Positions 8,603 through 17,857 of a stretch of DNA of 64,000 nucleotides are shown piece by piece; the stretch's first letter is position 1, and the number at the start of each line of letters is the position of its first letter. The notes beneath the pieces were generated by a model that was not told the DNA's origin, did no database searches, and saw only the letters and a list, made by a program, of their open reading frames with translations. The stretch is taken from NCBI RefSeq assembly GCF_002742285.1, contig NZ_MDGM01000007.1, positions 62,001 to 126,000 on the forward strand, read 5' to 3'. Both the position numbers and the translations under genes were made by a program. This DNA is from Paramylibacter kogurei (lineage in GTDB: Bacteria; Pseudomonadota; Alphaproteobacteria; Rhodobacterales; Rhodobacteraceae).

Positions 8603-11600
8603 TTACCCAATCACCTGATCGCCCAAATCCAAACCGATGATCAATGGATCATGATCCGATGCGGCAAACACATCATCGCTATAAAACGCCGGATTGTTAA
8701 AGCTGGTGTCATAATTCAACAAATCGGGTTCATCAGCATTGATATGCCATTCGGTAATTCCTGTGACCTGATCCGCCATAGTATTGGATGCGAATGCTTG
8801 ATCCAGCGTTCCGCGTTGGCCGTCAAACACATAGCTATATGCGTCTTCTTGCCCAATGAATTGATCAATCAAATCGGCCAGCCCGGCTTGGTCACGCACA
8901 GCTTGAACGGGGTCTTCCATACCATAGGCGTTAAAATCACCCAGTATCAGGTAATCACCATCCGCACTGGTTCCAGCGTATGAATTTTCCATCCAATTCA
9001 CAACTTCGTTGGCAGCATCCGTTCGCACCCCGTTCCAGAAACCTTGTCCATCCCCCTGATCAAAGTTTGGATCCGCATAAAGCGCGTTCAATGCATCTGT
9101 AACTGCGTCAATCTGATCTGCGGGAATTGTTCCCGCATCAAGTGCCGATTGAACCGCATCGGCCAAATCTTGCAGACCACTATCACCTTTGGATTTGAAA
9201 TGTGTGCTGACAATTGTGAATGTTTCACCTGTTAGATTATCGGTGAATGTTGCTGCAACCGCGGGTCGGTTTCGTTGTAAATCATCCAGTTGATCCGACG
9301 GGGAAACGTATTGGTTCAAGAATTCGGCCAACGCGTATGTGGCAGCGGCAGAATCTTCGCTAAATTCCAGATAATCTGATGTGACCAGCGTCACCGCATT
9401 GCTGTCATAAACAATTCCTGTCGTGATTGCATCATCTCCAAGGAAACCGTCCACCGATCCATTGGTGGGATCAACAAATGCAAAAATGGCATCCGAGCCT
9501 GTTGCACTCGCTTCGATATTCAATTCATCAACCAAAGTTGAAATAGCCGAATTCGTATCGAACCCATTGTTTTCCAATTCTTGCAATGCAAACACTTCGG
9601 CACCTGTCGTGCTCATTGCATTCACAATATTCTCGGATTGGCGATCGAATTCTTCTTGGTTTGAAGCGCCACGCGGGGACAAGTTATTCGGCCCTGATCC
9701 GCCTTCGCCAGTGAATGTTGTGAAATAGTTCAACACATTGAAACTCGCCACTTGGATATTGCCGCCGACATCATCAGGGGTTTCTTGTCGTGCGCCCGTA
9801 TTAGTATCCTCGTCAATGCTCAATGTGCCATTCACCAACATGCGATAATCACCAAAGCCGAACGTCATCACGCCTTCAACTGGTTCGTTGATTTCGGATC
9901 CTAATCGAATGGTGGAACTGCCAGCGTCGAATGTATCACCACTATCCAAATATCCATTTCCATTATCGCCAGTGGTATTGGGAATATATGTAAACTCATC
10001 GGGATTTTGTCCCGATACACCATCGTCAATTAGCAATGAATTATTGGCATTTTCTTCCTGAAGCTGCGCAATTTCATCCGCTTGGGTTTGCGCATCATAT
10101 ATTTGCGTTGGCTGTGTTTGCACACCTGCGCTGATGGTGATTTCACCAAAGCGATCAAGGTTAAAGTTTTCGATAACCGTCAATGCTTCGCCATTGCCGC
10201 TGGTCACAGAAACATGCATGCCTTCGACCGCTTCGAAATTGGAAGCACTTCCCGACAATTGAATCTGTGCGGCGGTGGGGATTGTATTGTCACTTGAAAG
10301 CACGATTGTGCTGGTCACGTTAGTAAGTTCGGTCAGGCCGTTAAATTCAGTGACCGTACCAATGGTTTCCACCAAATCACCCGTTTCGACAAGTGGCGCG
10401 CCACCTGTGTAGATGAACAATCCTTCAGACGTATTTAAATCACCGTCTGCATCCGCATCTTCTTCTTGCACATAAAATCCGTCGCTGACGACATAGGTCA
10501 CAACTGCCGAGACCAAAACATATTCCCCAACCATAAAGCTGGCGTCACCGGAACCCTGAATTGATGAAATAAGGGTTGCTTCTGTTGGTTCTGGGTTAAT
10601 CACATCTCCCGCTGTTGGGGTATAGGTGGAGCTATCGGAAAAGCTGGTGATTTCAAATTCACCGATGCTTTCGGGATCGCGCACCGCACCTGCGGGTAAA
10701 AACGTGCCATCGGGGCCAACCACATTGTCGGAATAGACCAGATCGCCATCGCTTTCTACCAATGCAACGGAATCAACAATGTTGGTGAAAGGTTGACTAT
10801 CCAGTGTACCATCATCATCCACATCCAAATCACCCGAATTGGTTACGCCATCATACCCTTCGACCAACAGAAAACTGGATGGTTCGTTGTTCAGCGTATT
10901 ATTCGCAAATGTAATATTTCCCGTTACGCCAAATGTAGTTTCAGCCTGTTCGCTCGCCGCCAAGAAATATCCATTTTCACCAATGCTTTGCCCATCAAGG
11001 TTTATGACACTGATAATTTCACCTGATGCATCCAGTTGAAGCATTGCAAACCCATCAAGCGACAATCCCGCATCACCCGTTAATTCAACAAATTCCCAAT
11101 CAGTGCCCGATGTACTGACGGCCAATTCATTAATCACCACAGCAGGTGCCGATGTGCCCGCATTATCGCCACCTTGGGTATTGGCGCGTGGTGCATCCCA
11201 TGTACCGTCTTCATTGCGTTGCAGTGAATCACCAATGGCTGTGTCGCTTGGTTCTGATTGCCCAATATCGGTGGATGTCATGCCGTCAGCGGTGCCACCA
11301 ACGGCCGTGAGCGTTCCCTCGTAACTGATAAATTCAATCACTTCGCCAGCATTTGACAATGCGATTCCATCGGGTGATCCATTTTGAATGCCACCCGCAT
11401 CCCAAATATAATAATCGTATGTCCCATCTGTGATTATGGTCAGATCAGAAACCTGAACCGTTTGATATACCGTACCGTTTGATCCGTTGTACAATTCAAC
11501 CACAAGGGCGGAAACATCATCCCCGGCATTGGTGCGAATTTCGAAAAATTCGCCCTCATCCGCACCCACATTGTCGTAATGGATTTCGTTAACGCGAGCA

Positions 11601-13048
11601 TCCAGTGTTGGCGCAATAATCGCATCATTCGCACCACCTTGTGTATTGGCGCGTGGTGCTTCCCAGTTGCCGTTTTCATCACGTTGCAATGAATCGCCGA
11701 TTGCAGTGTTGCCAGATTCTGAATGCCCGATATCGGTGGATGTCATGCCGTCAGCAATCCCCCCAACGGCCGTGAGCGTTCCCTCGTAACTGATAAATTC
11801 AATCACTTCGCCAGCATTTGACAATGCTATACCATCGGGTGATCCATTTTGTATGCTGCCGGCATCCCAAACATAATAATCGTATGGCCCATCTGTGGTC
11901 ATGGTCAGATCAGAAACTTGAACCGTTTGATAAACCGTACCGTTTGATCCGTTGTATAATTCAACCACAAGGGCGGAAACATCATCACCTGCATTGGTAC
12001 GAATTTCGAAAAATTCGCCCTCATCCGCACCCACGTTGTCGTAATGAATTTCGTTGATCCGTGCATCAACAACTGGGGTTTCATCAACGTCTGTTACGGT
12101 TGTGGTTATGTTTTGCGTTGTTATAGCACCCGCATCATCTGTTGCACTTACGGTTACTTCGTAAACGTTATCAAAATCTGCATCACTTGGGTTTTCATAA
12201 TCTTGAGGGGTAAGAAAAATCAGCTCGCCGGTTTGTGCATCAATGGCAAAATGCGACGCATCCGCACCGCCAATAATGGCATAGGTAACGGTATCCCCAT
12301 CCACATCAGTGGCCAAAACATTCGCAACTGTGCCTGATTGGTTTTCTTCGATGTCAAATGCATCAGCGCTGACGATTACAGGGCCGTCATTCACACCTGT
12401 TATCGTCACGGTTACGGTTGCAGTGTCCACACCCCCATGACCATCATCAACGCTGTAGGTAAATGTATCGGTTGCAACATCACCAGCGCCAAGAGCATCG
12501 AACAAATTACCTGCATCATATGACACCATTCCATTTGCAAATGTTACGGTTGCTCCTGCGGCACTGGTCGCAGATACGCCTGTAATTGCAATAGTGTCGC
12601 CATCAAATTCTTGGTCATTTGCCAGCAAATCATCCGCATCCAACGTCAATACTTCGTCTTCGGAAACAGATGCGGTATCATCACCCGCCAATACCGCATT
12701 ATTTGTACCATCAAGGTGGTATGTATAATCATCACCCGCAAAATAGAGCGATTCAACGGAATGCAAACGCGTTACTGATTCCACATGTCCATTTTCATCG
12801 CGCGATACAATGCGTGTGATCGGGTTCCACCACCCACCGCGATTGATTATGTCATAGTCAGCAACAGATCCATCAAGCTGTACTGTATCCGAACCACGCC
12901 CGCCAAAAATACGATCATTTCCGCCGCCACCGATAAAAGTGTCATCCCCACCAAAGCCAAAAAAATGCTCCGATCGTTCGGTTCCAATTAATGTGTTTGA
13001 TGAAGAATTTCCAAAAATGTGGCTGTGCCAGAAATGACGAAAATGCAT
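8603..13048 (-). CDS. Secreted multidomain ExeM/NucH-like nuclease
   Basis: Very large (1481 residues), acidic, probably extracellular nuclease. Order: RTX-like Gly/Asp nonapeptides near the N-terminus (about 40-56, FGFGGDDTFIGGGGNDRIFG); cadherin/VCBS-like modules (about 95-320); three lamin-tail-like domains (about 325-490, 495-650, 655-840), the first two nearly identical; an OB-like region (about 860-1010); and a C-terminal endonuclease/exonuclease/phosphatase domain (about 1110-1470) with ASFNVLNYF, ALQELENNG, GDFNAYGMEDP and a final SDHDPLI. No Sec signal is seen, so type I secretion is likely. Start 13048 is favoured by GGGGA upstream over 13081. It would release phosphate and nucleosides from extracellular DNA. 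Confidence 0.85.
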   Translation of the reverse strand: MHFRHFWHSHIFGNSSSNTLIGTERSEHFFGFGGDDTFIGGGGNDRIFGGRGSDTVQLDGSVADYDIINRGGWWNPITRIVSRDENGHVESVTRLHSVESLYFAGDDYTYHLDGTNNAVLAGDDTASVSEDEVLTLDADDLLANDQEFDGDTIAITGVSATSAAGATVTFANGMVSYDAGNLFDALGAGDVATDTFTYSVDDGHGGVDTATVTVTITGVNDGPVIVSADAFDIEENQSGTVANVLATDVDGDTVTYAIIGGADASHFAIDAQTGELIFLTPQDYENPSDADFDNVYEVTVSATDDAGAITTQNITTTVTDVDETPVVDARINEIHYDNVGADEGEFFEIRTNAGDDVSALVVELYNGSNGTVYQTVQVSDLTMTTDGPYDYYVWDAGSIQNGSPDGIALSNAGEVIEFISYEGTLTAVGGIADGMTSTDIGHSESGNTAIGDSLQRDENGNWEAPRANTQGGANDAIIAPTLDARVNEIHYDNVGADEGEFFEIRTNAGDDVSALVVELYNGSNGTVYQTVQVSDLTIITDGTYDYYIWDAGGIQNGSPDGIALSNAGEVIEFISYEGTLTAVGGTADGMTSTDIGQSEPSDTAIGDSLQRNEDGTWDAPRANTQGGDNAGTSAPAVVINELAVSTSGTDWEFVELTGDAGLSLDGFAMLQLDASGEIISVINLDGQSIGENGYFLAASEQAETTFGVTGNITFANNTLNNEPSSFLLVEGYDGVTNSGDLDVDDDGTLDSQPFTNIVDSVALVESDGDLVYSDNVVGPDGTFLPAGAVRDPESIGEFEITSFSDSSTYTPTAGDVINPEPTEATLISSIQGSGDASFMVGEYVLVSAVVTYVVSDGFYVQEEDADADGDLNTSEGLFIYTGGAPLVETGDLVETIGTVTEFNGLTELTNVTSTIVLSSDNTIPTAAQIQLSGSASNFEAVEGMHVSVTSGNGEALTVIENFNLDRFGEITISAGVQTQPTQIYDAQTQADEIAQLQEENANNSLLIDDGVSGQNPDEFTYIPNTTGDNGNGYLDSGDTFDAGSSTIRLGSEINEPVEGVMTFGFGDYRMLVNGTLSIDEDTNTGARQETPDDVGGNIQVASFNVLNYFTTFTGEGGSGPNNLSPRGASNQEEFDRQSENIVNAMSTTGAEVFALQELENNGFDTNSAISTLVDELNIEASATGSDAIFAFVDPTNGSVDGFLGDDAITTGIVYDSNAVTLVTSDYLEFSEDSAAATYALAEFLNQYVSPSDQLDDLQRNRPAVAATFTDNLTGETFTIVSTHFKSKGDSGLQDLADAVQSALDAGTIPADQIDAVTDALNALYADPNFDQGDGQGFWNGVRTDAANEVVNWMENSYAGTSADGDYLILGDFNAYGMEDPVQAVRDQAGLADLIDQFIGQEDAYSYVFDGQRGTLDQAFASNTMADQVTGITEWHINADEPDLLNYDTSFNNPAFYSDDVFAASDHDPLIIGLDLGDQVIG
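11130..12080 (-). repeat. Intragenic tandem duplication of a lamin-tail domain
   Basis: Two adjacent units of roughly 470-480 bases within the nuclease gene encode near-identical domains, both opening with RINEIHYDNVGADEGEF or RVNEIHYDNVGADEGEF and closing with APRANTQGG. Most DNA differences look silent, as expected of a recent duplication or of gene conversion. Confidence 0.85.
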
Positions 13049-13179
13049 GATGTGTCCCCAAGTTGCATAGATTCTGACCACAACCTAAGCATGTTTTTCT
13101 TCATTTTTGTGACATTTCTTCTGGCAACTCAGAAATCGGCGGAGAATTATTAATTATCTTAGTTTTTTAATCAGGTATT

Positions 13180-13199
13180 GCAAATGACTGTTCATTTGC
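13180..13199. promoter_or_regulatory. Perfect palindrome upstream of hemP
   Basis: GCAAATGA-CTGT-TCATTTGC is a 20-base perfect inverted repeat 48 bases upstream of the HemP start. Its shape and place suit a Fur/Mur-type metal-responsive operator, expected for a haem-uptake gene. Identity of the regulator is inferred. Confidence 0.5.
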
Positions 13200-13246
13200 T
13201 AAAAAGAATTCAATACCCGACTCTTTTACTTGGAAAAGGAAGCCCG

Positions 13247-13423
13247 ATGTCTTACAACGCCCCAACGCCGCTAGAACCCACTCAATCCGTAGAGGTTAAA
13301 ACCGGACCAACCTTTAATGTGGAACACTTGCTTGGTGAAAACAACACAGCCCAATTGGTTTTGGATCATCAAGTTTATACTCTGCGCAAAACGCGACAAA
13401 ATAAATTGCTGCTGACAAAATAG
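13247..13423 (+). CDS. hemP: HemP-family hemin uptake protein
   Basis: Small protein of 58 residues ending in the HemP signature (LDHQVYTLRKTRQNKLLLTK). HemP proteins accompany or regulate haem uptake systems. The start at 13247 is chosen because AAGGAAG lies just upstream; an in-frame extension to 13178 would run through the palindromic operator. No haem receptor or transporter genes lie beside it, so it is an orphan here. Confidence 0.8.
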   Translation: MSYNAPTPLEPTQSVEVKTGPTFNVEHLLGENNTAQLVLDHQVYTLRKTRQNKLLLTK

Positions 13424-13510
13424 ACTGAAAAATTGAACAAAGATGTGATTATTGATTTCAAACTGTTGTGCTAGGCTTAAATTTCGGCCCACCCCAACAG
13501 GAGAAATAAA

Positions 13511-14275
13511 ATGTACTCTCGCCGTCAATTTTTATCATCTGGTACGACCACGATTGGTGCGTCGCTTATATTACCCTATGCTGCCCATGCACAAACAGGG
13601 GGATCTGATATGTTCGAAACAAGTACTGGCACGATCACCGTTCACCCCGTTGCCCATGCATCATTTGTCATGGAAACACCTGGCATGGTTATTTACAACG
13701 ATCCCGTTGGTGATCCTGCGAACTATGCGGGTAAACCAGATGCCGATCTAATATTACTAACCCATGAACATGGCGATCATTATGCGCCTGACACACTTGC
13801 GGTATTGGCCAAAGATAATACCAAGCTCCTTACGAACCCTGCGGTTTATGACATGCTGCCAGATCCGCTCAAATCAAAGGCGCAAAAAATCGGCAATGGC
13901 GAAGATACAACCATCGGTGATATCGCAATCGAAGCAATACCAGCGTATAATTTGACCGAAGATCGGTTGAAATATCACCCCAAAGGCCGTGATAACGGCT
14001 ATGTGCTCACCATCGGCGGAAGCCGCATTTACATCGCGGGTGACACCGAAGATATCCCCGAAATGCGTGCGCTCACCGATATCGATCTGGCATTCGTTCC
14101 GATGAACCTTCCTTATACGATGGATGTAAATCAGGCCGCATCGGCAATTGCTGCGTTCAAACCAAAACACGTTTACCCATATCACTATGGTGAATCCAAC
14201 GTTGATAGTTTTGGCGCAATGGTGGCCGAAGGGGACAGTGGCACTATCGTTCATTCTGGAAAGTGGTATTCATAA
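13511..14275 (+). CDS. Tat-exported metallo-beta-lactamase-fold hydrolase (UlaG-like)
   Basis: MBL-fold hydrolase of 254 residues. A twin-arginine signal (SRRQFLSS, then a hydrophobic stretch ending AAHA) sends it folded to the periplasm. The metal-binding motif HEHGDH is near residues 86-91, and a later conserved Asp (IAGDTED) supplies further ligands. AGGAGA precedes the start. UlaG-like members cleave phosphodiester or lactone bonds; the substrate here is unknown. A strong terminator follows. Confidence 0.82.
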   Translation: MYSRRQFLSSGTTTIGASLILPYAAHAQTGGSDMFETSTGTITVHPVAHASFVMETPGMVIYNDPVGDPANYAGKPDADLILLTHEHGDHYAPDTLAVLAKDNTKLLTNPAVYDMLPDPLKSKAQKIGNGEDTTIGDIAIEAIPAYNLTEDRLKYHPKGRDNGYVLTIGGSRIYIAGDTEDIPEMRALTDIDLAFVPMNLPYTMDVNQAASAIAAFKPKHVYPYHYGESNVDSFGAMVAEGDSGTIVHSGKWYS

Positions 14276-14293
14276 GTTAAGACAGAAATCTGT

Positions 14294-14330
14294 TATCGGT
14301 CCGCGATCTGTGGACCGATATTTTCTTTTA
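14294..14330 (+). terminator. Rho-independent terminator after the metallo-hydrolase gene
   Basis: TATCGGTCC and GGACCGATA form a perfect nine-pair stem with a nine-base loop, followed by TTTTCTTTT. It insulates the thiamine locus from upstream transcription. Confidence 0.85.
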
Positions 14331-14377
14331 CAAAAAGCAGCTTGCAACACCGCGCATAACTGGCTACCCCTAAGGAA

Positions 14378-14464
14378 ACCGTTGGGGAGCCTGTGCACAG
14401 GCTGAGACTTGCAATCGCATAAACCCATCGTACCTGATCCGAGATAAACGGCGTAGGGAACGGT
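14378..14464 (+). promoter_or_regulatory. TPP riboswitch (THI element)
   Basis: Closing stem ACCGTT (14378-14383) pairs with AACGGT (14459-14464). Inside lie the conserved GGGGAGCC, GGCTGAGA, ACCTGATCC and GCGTAGGGAA boxes in the right order. Binding of thiamine pyrophosphate should shut off the ten-gene operon that starts about 60 bases later, most likely by hiding the thiD ribosome-binding site, since no clear terminator stem follows. Confidence 0.93.
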
Positions 14465-14525
14465 AAACATATGTAAATGTTGCACGCTCCTATTCCATTT
14501 TCTCACAAACGAAATGGAATATGTG

Positions 14526-15326
14526 ATGACCCCAATCGCCCTTACAATTGCAGGTTCTGACAGCGGCGGCGGCGCAGGCATACAAGCCGACCTCAAAGCA
14601 TTTAGCGCCCTTGGCGTTTATGGTGCCAGCGCAATCACCGCGATCACCGCGCAAAACACACAGGGCGTTACAGCGGTGCAAGATATCAATCTGGATATCC
14701 TTGGCGCACAGATCACCGCGGTGCTGGATGATCTGGCGGTGAACGCGATTAAAATCGGCATGTTGTCATCGCCCGAAATTATCGGTGTTGTTGCGAAAAA
14801 ACTGAACGAATTTAAACACCCCATCGTCCTTGACCCGGTCATGGTCGCAAAGTCTGGCGACACATTATTGCAAGACAGCGCAATAGATGCTCTGAAATCT
14901 AAACTTTTGCCTATGGCGACTGTTCTAACGCCAAATCTGCCAGAGGCGGCAAAACTGTTGAACGCGACCGAAGCCGCAACCAAGGATGAAACCTTGGCAC
15001 AAGGTCACGCATTATTGGCGATGGGTGCACAGGCGGTATTTATGAAGGGTGGTCATGCATCAGGTGCGATCTGTACCGATTATTTAGTCACCCAAGATGG
15101 CATCACTGAATTTAGCGCACCACGCGTGGATACCAAAAATACACATGGCACTGGCTGCACTTTGTCATCTGCAATTGCGGCTGAACTAGCCAAAGGGCAA
15201 AACCTTTCGAACGCTGTGCGCAATGCGCATCAATATTTGCAACGTGCAATATTACGCGCCGATGAATTGCAAATCGGATCAGGACACGGCCCTGTGCATC
15301 ATTTTCACAACGTTTGGACAAGCTGA
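14526..15326 (+). CDS. thiD: Hydroxymethylpyrimidine/phosphomethylpyrimidine kinase
   Basis: Phosphorylates 4-amino-5-hydroxymethyl-2-methylpyrimidine (HMP) and then HMP-phosphate to give HMP-PP, the pyrimidine half of thiamine. Ribokinase-fold protein with the N-terminal signature TIAGSDSGGGAGIQADLKAF and the C-terminal anion-hole/ATP motif NTHGTGCTLSSAIAAEL. Start 14526 gives the usual MTPIALTIAGSD opening; an ATG four codons earlier is possible. It is the first gene behind the TPP riboswitch and its stop overlaps the thiO start (TGATG). Confidence 0.93.
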   Translation: MTPIALTIAGSDSGGGAGIQADLKAFSALGVYGASAITAITAQNTQGVTAVQDINLDILGAQITAVLDDLAVNAIKIGMLSSPEIIGVVAKKLNEFKHPIVLDPVMVAKSGDTLLQDSAIDALKSKLLPMATVLTPNLPEAAKLLNATEAATKDETLAQGHALLAMGAQAVFMKGGHASGAICTDYLVTQDGITEFSAPRVDTKNTHGTGCTLSSAIAAELAKGQNLSNAVRNAHQYLQRAILRADELQIGSGHGPVHHFHNVWTS

Positions 15327-16300
15327 TGGTTGATGTGTCCATCATTGGTGCTGGTGTTGCGGGGCTATGTCTTGCCACCGAAATCACTGCGCGTGGTGGC
15401 AATGTCGCAATTTATGATCGTGAACCCCAAATTGGTGAACATGCCTGTTCCTGGTGGGCGGGTGGCATGCTCGCCCCATTTTGCGAAGGTGAAAGCGCCG
15501 AAGAGCCTGTCGTACGCCACGGTCAAACCGCCGCCGCTTGGTGGGAAAAACACACATCATCGGTGACACGCAATGGGTCTCTTGTGCTCGCACTTGGGCG
15601 CGACACATCTGAACTCACCCGATTTTCACGCCGCACATCTGGCATGGAAACGGTCAATGCCGATGTGATCGATACATTGGAACCTGACCTTTCTGGCCGA
15701 TTTTCAAAAGGTCTATTTTTCAAGTCAGAAGCACATCTATCACCCCGTGATGCATTGGCTCAACTAACCAAAAATTTACAATCCAATGGCGTAGCTGTGC
15801 AAACCGATATGCCCGACACCACGCCAAATCGGATTGATTGTCGCGGACTATCCGCCAAAGATGCCTTGCAGGATCTTCGCGGTGTAAAGGGCGAAATGCT
15901 CATCTTGCGTTGCCCTGACATTACGTTGTCGCGCCCAATCCGTTTGTTGCATCCGCGCATTCCGATCTACATCGTTCCGCGTGGTGATGGTGTATTTATG
16001 CTGGGTGCAACGATGATTGAATCCCAAGATCGCAACCGCATCACAGCACGATCAATGTTGGAATTGTTATCGGCGGCATACGCCCTGCTCCCTGCATTTG
16101 GTGAGGCGGAGATATTAGAAATTGGTGTCGATGCTCGCCCTGCATTTCCCGATAACTTGCCGCGCATACAACAACGCGATGGCGTTATTTACGCCAATGG
16201 ATTGTATCGACATGGATTTTTATTAGCTCCTGCTTTGGCGCAAATGACGGCGGATTATCTTTTCACAGGAAACAAACCGGAGTTTTGGCATGAAAATTAA
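15326..16300 (+). CDS. thiO: Glycine oxidase ThiO
   Basis: FAD-dependent glycine oxidase that makes the dehydroglycine needed for the thiazole ring in the aerobic pathway. The dinucleotide-binding motif IIGAGVAGLCLATEI lies at the N-terminus; conserved SWWAGGMLAPFCEGE follows near residue 45; the C-terminal GLYRHGFLLAPALA loop closes the flavin site. At 324 residues it is a normal length. Start 15326 overlaps the thiD stop. It is shorter and more divergent than most ThiO at the centre, but the pathway context leaves little doubt. Confidence 0.88.
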   Translation: MVDVSIIGAGVAGLCLATEITARGGNVAIYDREPQIGEHACSWWAGGMLAPFCEGESAEEPVVRHGQTAAAWWEKHTSSVTRNGSLVLALGRDTSELTRFSRRTSGMETVNADVIDTLEPDLSGRFSKGLFFKSEAHLSPRDALAQLTKNLQSNGVAVQTDMPDTTPNRIDCRGLSAKDALQDLRGVKGEMLILRCPDITLSRPIRLLHPRIPIYIVPRGDGVFMLGATMIESQDRNRITARSMLELLSAAYALLPAFGEAEILEIGVDARPAFPDNLPRIQQRDGVIYANGLYRHGFLLAPALAQMTADYLFTGNKPEFWHEN

Positions 16301-16487
16301 TGTGAATGGCGAACTGCGCGAAATTACATCACCCAACCTTGCGGATGCGCTGGATGAGCTTGGCTATGGCGATGCAAAAATCGCAACGGCGGTGAATGAA
16401 AATTTCATCCCCGCTACATTGCGCCACGATACAGAACTTGTTCAAAATGATCGGCTCGAAATCCTTGCGCCGATGCAAGGAGGATAA
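16290..16487 (+). CDS. thiS: Sulfur carrier protein ThiS
   Basis: Ubiquitin-like sulfur carrier of 65 residues ending in the required Gly-Gly (APMQGG). Its C-terminus is adenylated by ThiF, converted to a thiocarboxylate, and delivers sulfur to ThiG. It overlaps the end of thiO by 11 bases and stops three bases before thiG. Confidence 0.92.
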   Translation: MKINVNGELREITSPNLADALDELGYGDAKIATAVNENFIPATLRHDTELVQNDRLEILAPMQGG

Positions 16488-16490
16488 ATC

Positions 16491-17264
16491 ATGCGATCAT
16501 TTTATGGTGTGACCTTGGACAATCCGCTGATGCTTGGCACAGCACTTTATCCATCGCCCGCGATCATGGCCGATGCGTTTGCTACATCCAAGGCCGCTGT
16601 GGCGACGGTATCATTGCGCCGCGAAGGCAGCGTTGATCAAGCTGGACAAGATTTTTGGAATATTATCCGCGATCTCAGTGTGCACATTCTGCCCAATACC
16701 GCAGGGTGTCATAGCGTGAAAGAGGCCGTGACCACCGCCCATATGGCCCGCGAGATTTTTAACACCAATTGGATCAAGCTCGAAGTCATCGGCCACACCG
16801 ACACATTGCAGCCCGATGTTTTTGGTCTGGTCGAAGCTGCGCGGATATTGTCCCAAGATGGGTTCCAAGTGTTCCCCTACACCACCGAAGATTTGGTCGT
16901 GGCCGAAAAATTGCTCCATGCGGGGTGCGAGGTTTTGATGCCGTGGGGTGCACCGATTGGATCGGGTCAAGGGTTGAACAATATCTTGGGTTTGCGATCG
17001 ATGCGTGCCCATTTCGCCGATGTTCCTTTGGTCATTGATGCTGGGATTGGCCTGCCATCCCATGCGACGGCGGCGATGGAGCTTGGCTTTGATGCGGTAT
17101 TGTTAAACACCGCTGTGGCCAAGGCTGGTGATCCCGTTGAAATGGCACGTGCCATGGCGCTTGCACTGGCGGCGGGACAAGCGGGTGCAAATGCCGACCC
17201 GATGGAACCACGCGATATGGCCGCCCCATCCACACCTGTGATTGGAAAGGCATTTTTGGAATGA
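16491..17264 (+). CDS. thiG: Thiazole synthase ThiG
   Basis: TIM-barrel enzyme (257 residues) that forms the thiazole phosphate from deoxyxylulose phosphate, dehydroglycine and ThiS thiocarboxylate. Visible are the Schiff-base lysine region [12 protein letters not shown] and the phosphate-binding loops [12 protein letters not shown] and [23 protein letters not shown] lies just before the ATG. The stop overlaps thiE by four bases. Confidence 0.95.
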   Translation: MRSFYGVTLDNPLMLGTALYPSPAIMADAFATSKAAVATVSLRREGSVDQAGQDFWNIIRDLSVHILPNTAGCHSVKEAVTTAHMAREIFNTNWIKLEVIGHTDTLQPDVFGLVEAARILSQDGFQVFPYTTEDLVVAEKLLHAGCEVLMPWGAPIGSGQGLNNILGLRSMRAHFADVPLVIDAGIGLPSHATAAMELGFDAVLLNTAVAKAGDPVEMARAMALALAAGQAGANADPMEPRDMAAPSTPVIGKAFLE

Positions 17265-17857
17265 CCCTTGATCGTTTTTACCCAATTTTTGACAGCGCCG
17301 ATTGGATTGCGCGTATGTTGCCCCTTGGTATCAAATTGGTGCAATTGCGCATGAAGAATCAACCAGATGATGTGTTGCGCAACCATGTCAGACGCGCGAA
17401 AAAAGAGTGCGCCAAATTTGGTTGTACACTGGTCGTGAATGATTATTGGCAAATCGCCATCGACGAAGGTTGCGATTTTATCCATCTTGGGCAAGAGGAT
17501 TTGGACATCGCCGATATGGCGCAAATTCGCGCCGCAAATTTACGTGTGGGGCTCAGCACTCATGACGATGATGAACTGGAACGCGCATTATCTTTTGACC
17601 CTGCCTATGTCGCACTTGGCCCCGTTTATCCAACCATATTCAAAAAAATGAAATGGACCGAACAAGGTTTAGACCGTGTCACCGATTGGAAAAAACGTGT
17701 TGGTAAAACCCCATTGGTGGGGATTGGCGGCATGTCCGTTGAACGTGCGGCGGGTGTGTTTGATGCGGGCGCGGATATCGTATCCGCCGTCACCGACATT
17801 ACATTGAACGCTGATCCAGAAGGGCGCGTGCAACAATGGCTGGACGCGACCCGATGA
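17261..17857 (+). CDS. thiE: Thiamine phosphate synthase ThiE
   Basis: Joins HMP-PP to thiazole phosphate, giving thiamine phosphate. A short (198 residues) TIM-barrel ThiE with LVQLRMKN (pyrophosphate-binding), [15 protein letters not shown] and the phosphate-loop VGIGGMSVE. It overlaps thiG and thiF by ATGA at both ends, showing translational coupling along the operon. Confidence 0.93.
   Translation: MTLDRFYPIFDSADWIARMLPLGIKLVQLRMKNQPDDVLRNHVRRAKKECAKFGCTLVVNDYWQIAIDEGCDFIHLGQEDLDIADMAQIRAANLRVGLSTHDDDELERALSFDPAYVALGPVYPTIFKKMKWTEQGLDRVTDWKKRVGKTPLVGIGGMSVERAAGVFDAGADIVSAVTDITLNADPEGRVQQWLDATR

Noticed and set aside
13178-13246. Longer HemP starting at the in-frame ATG-like codon near 13178
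   Set aside because: It would place the palindromic operator inside the coding region; the ATG at 13247 has a good ribosome site and gives the usual HemP length.
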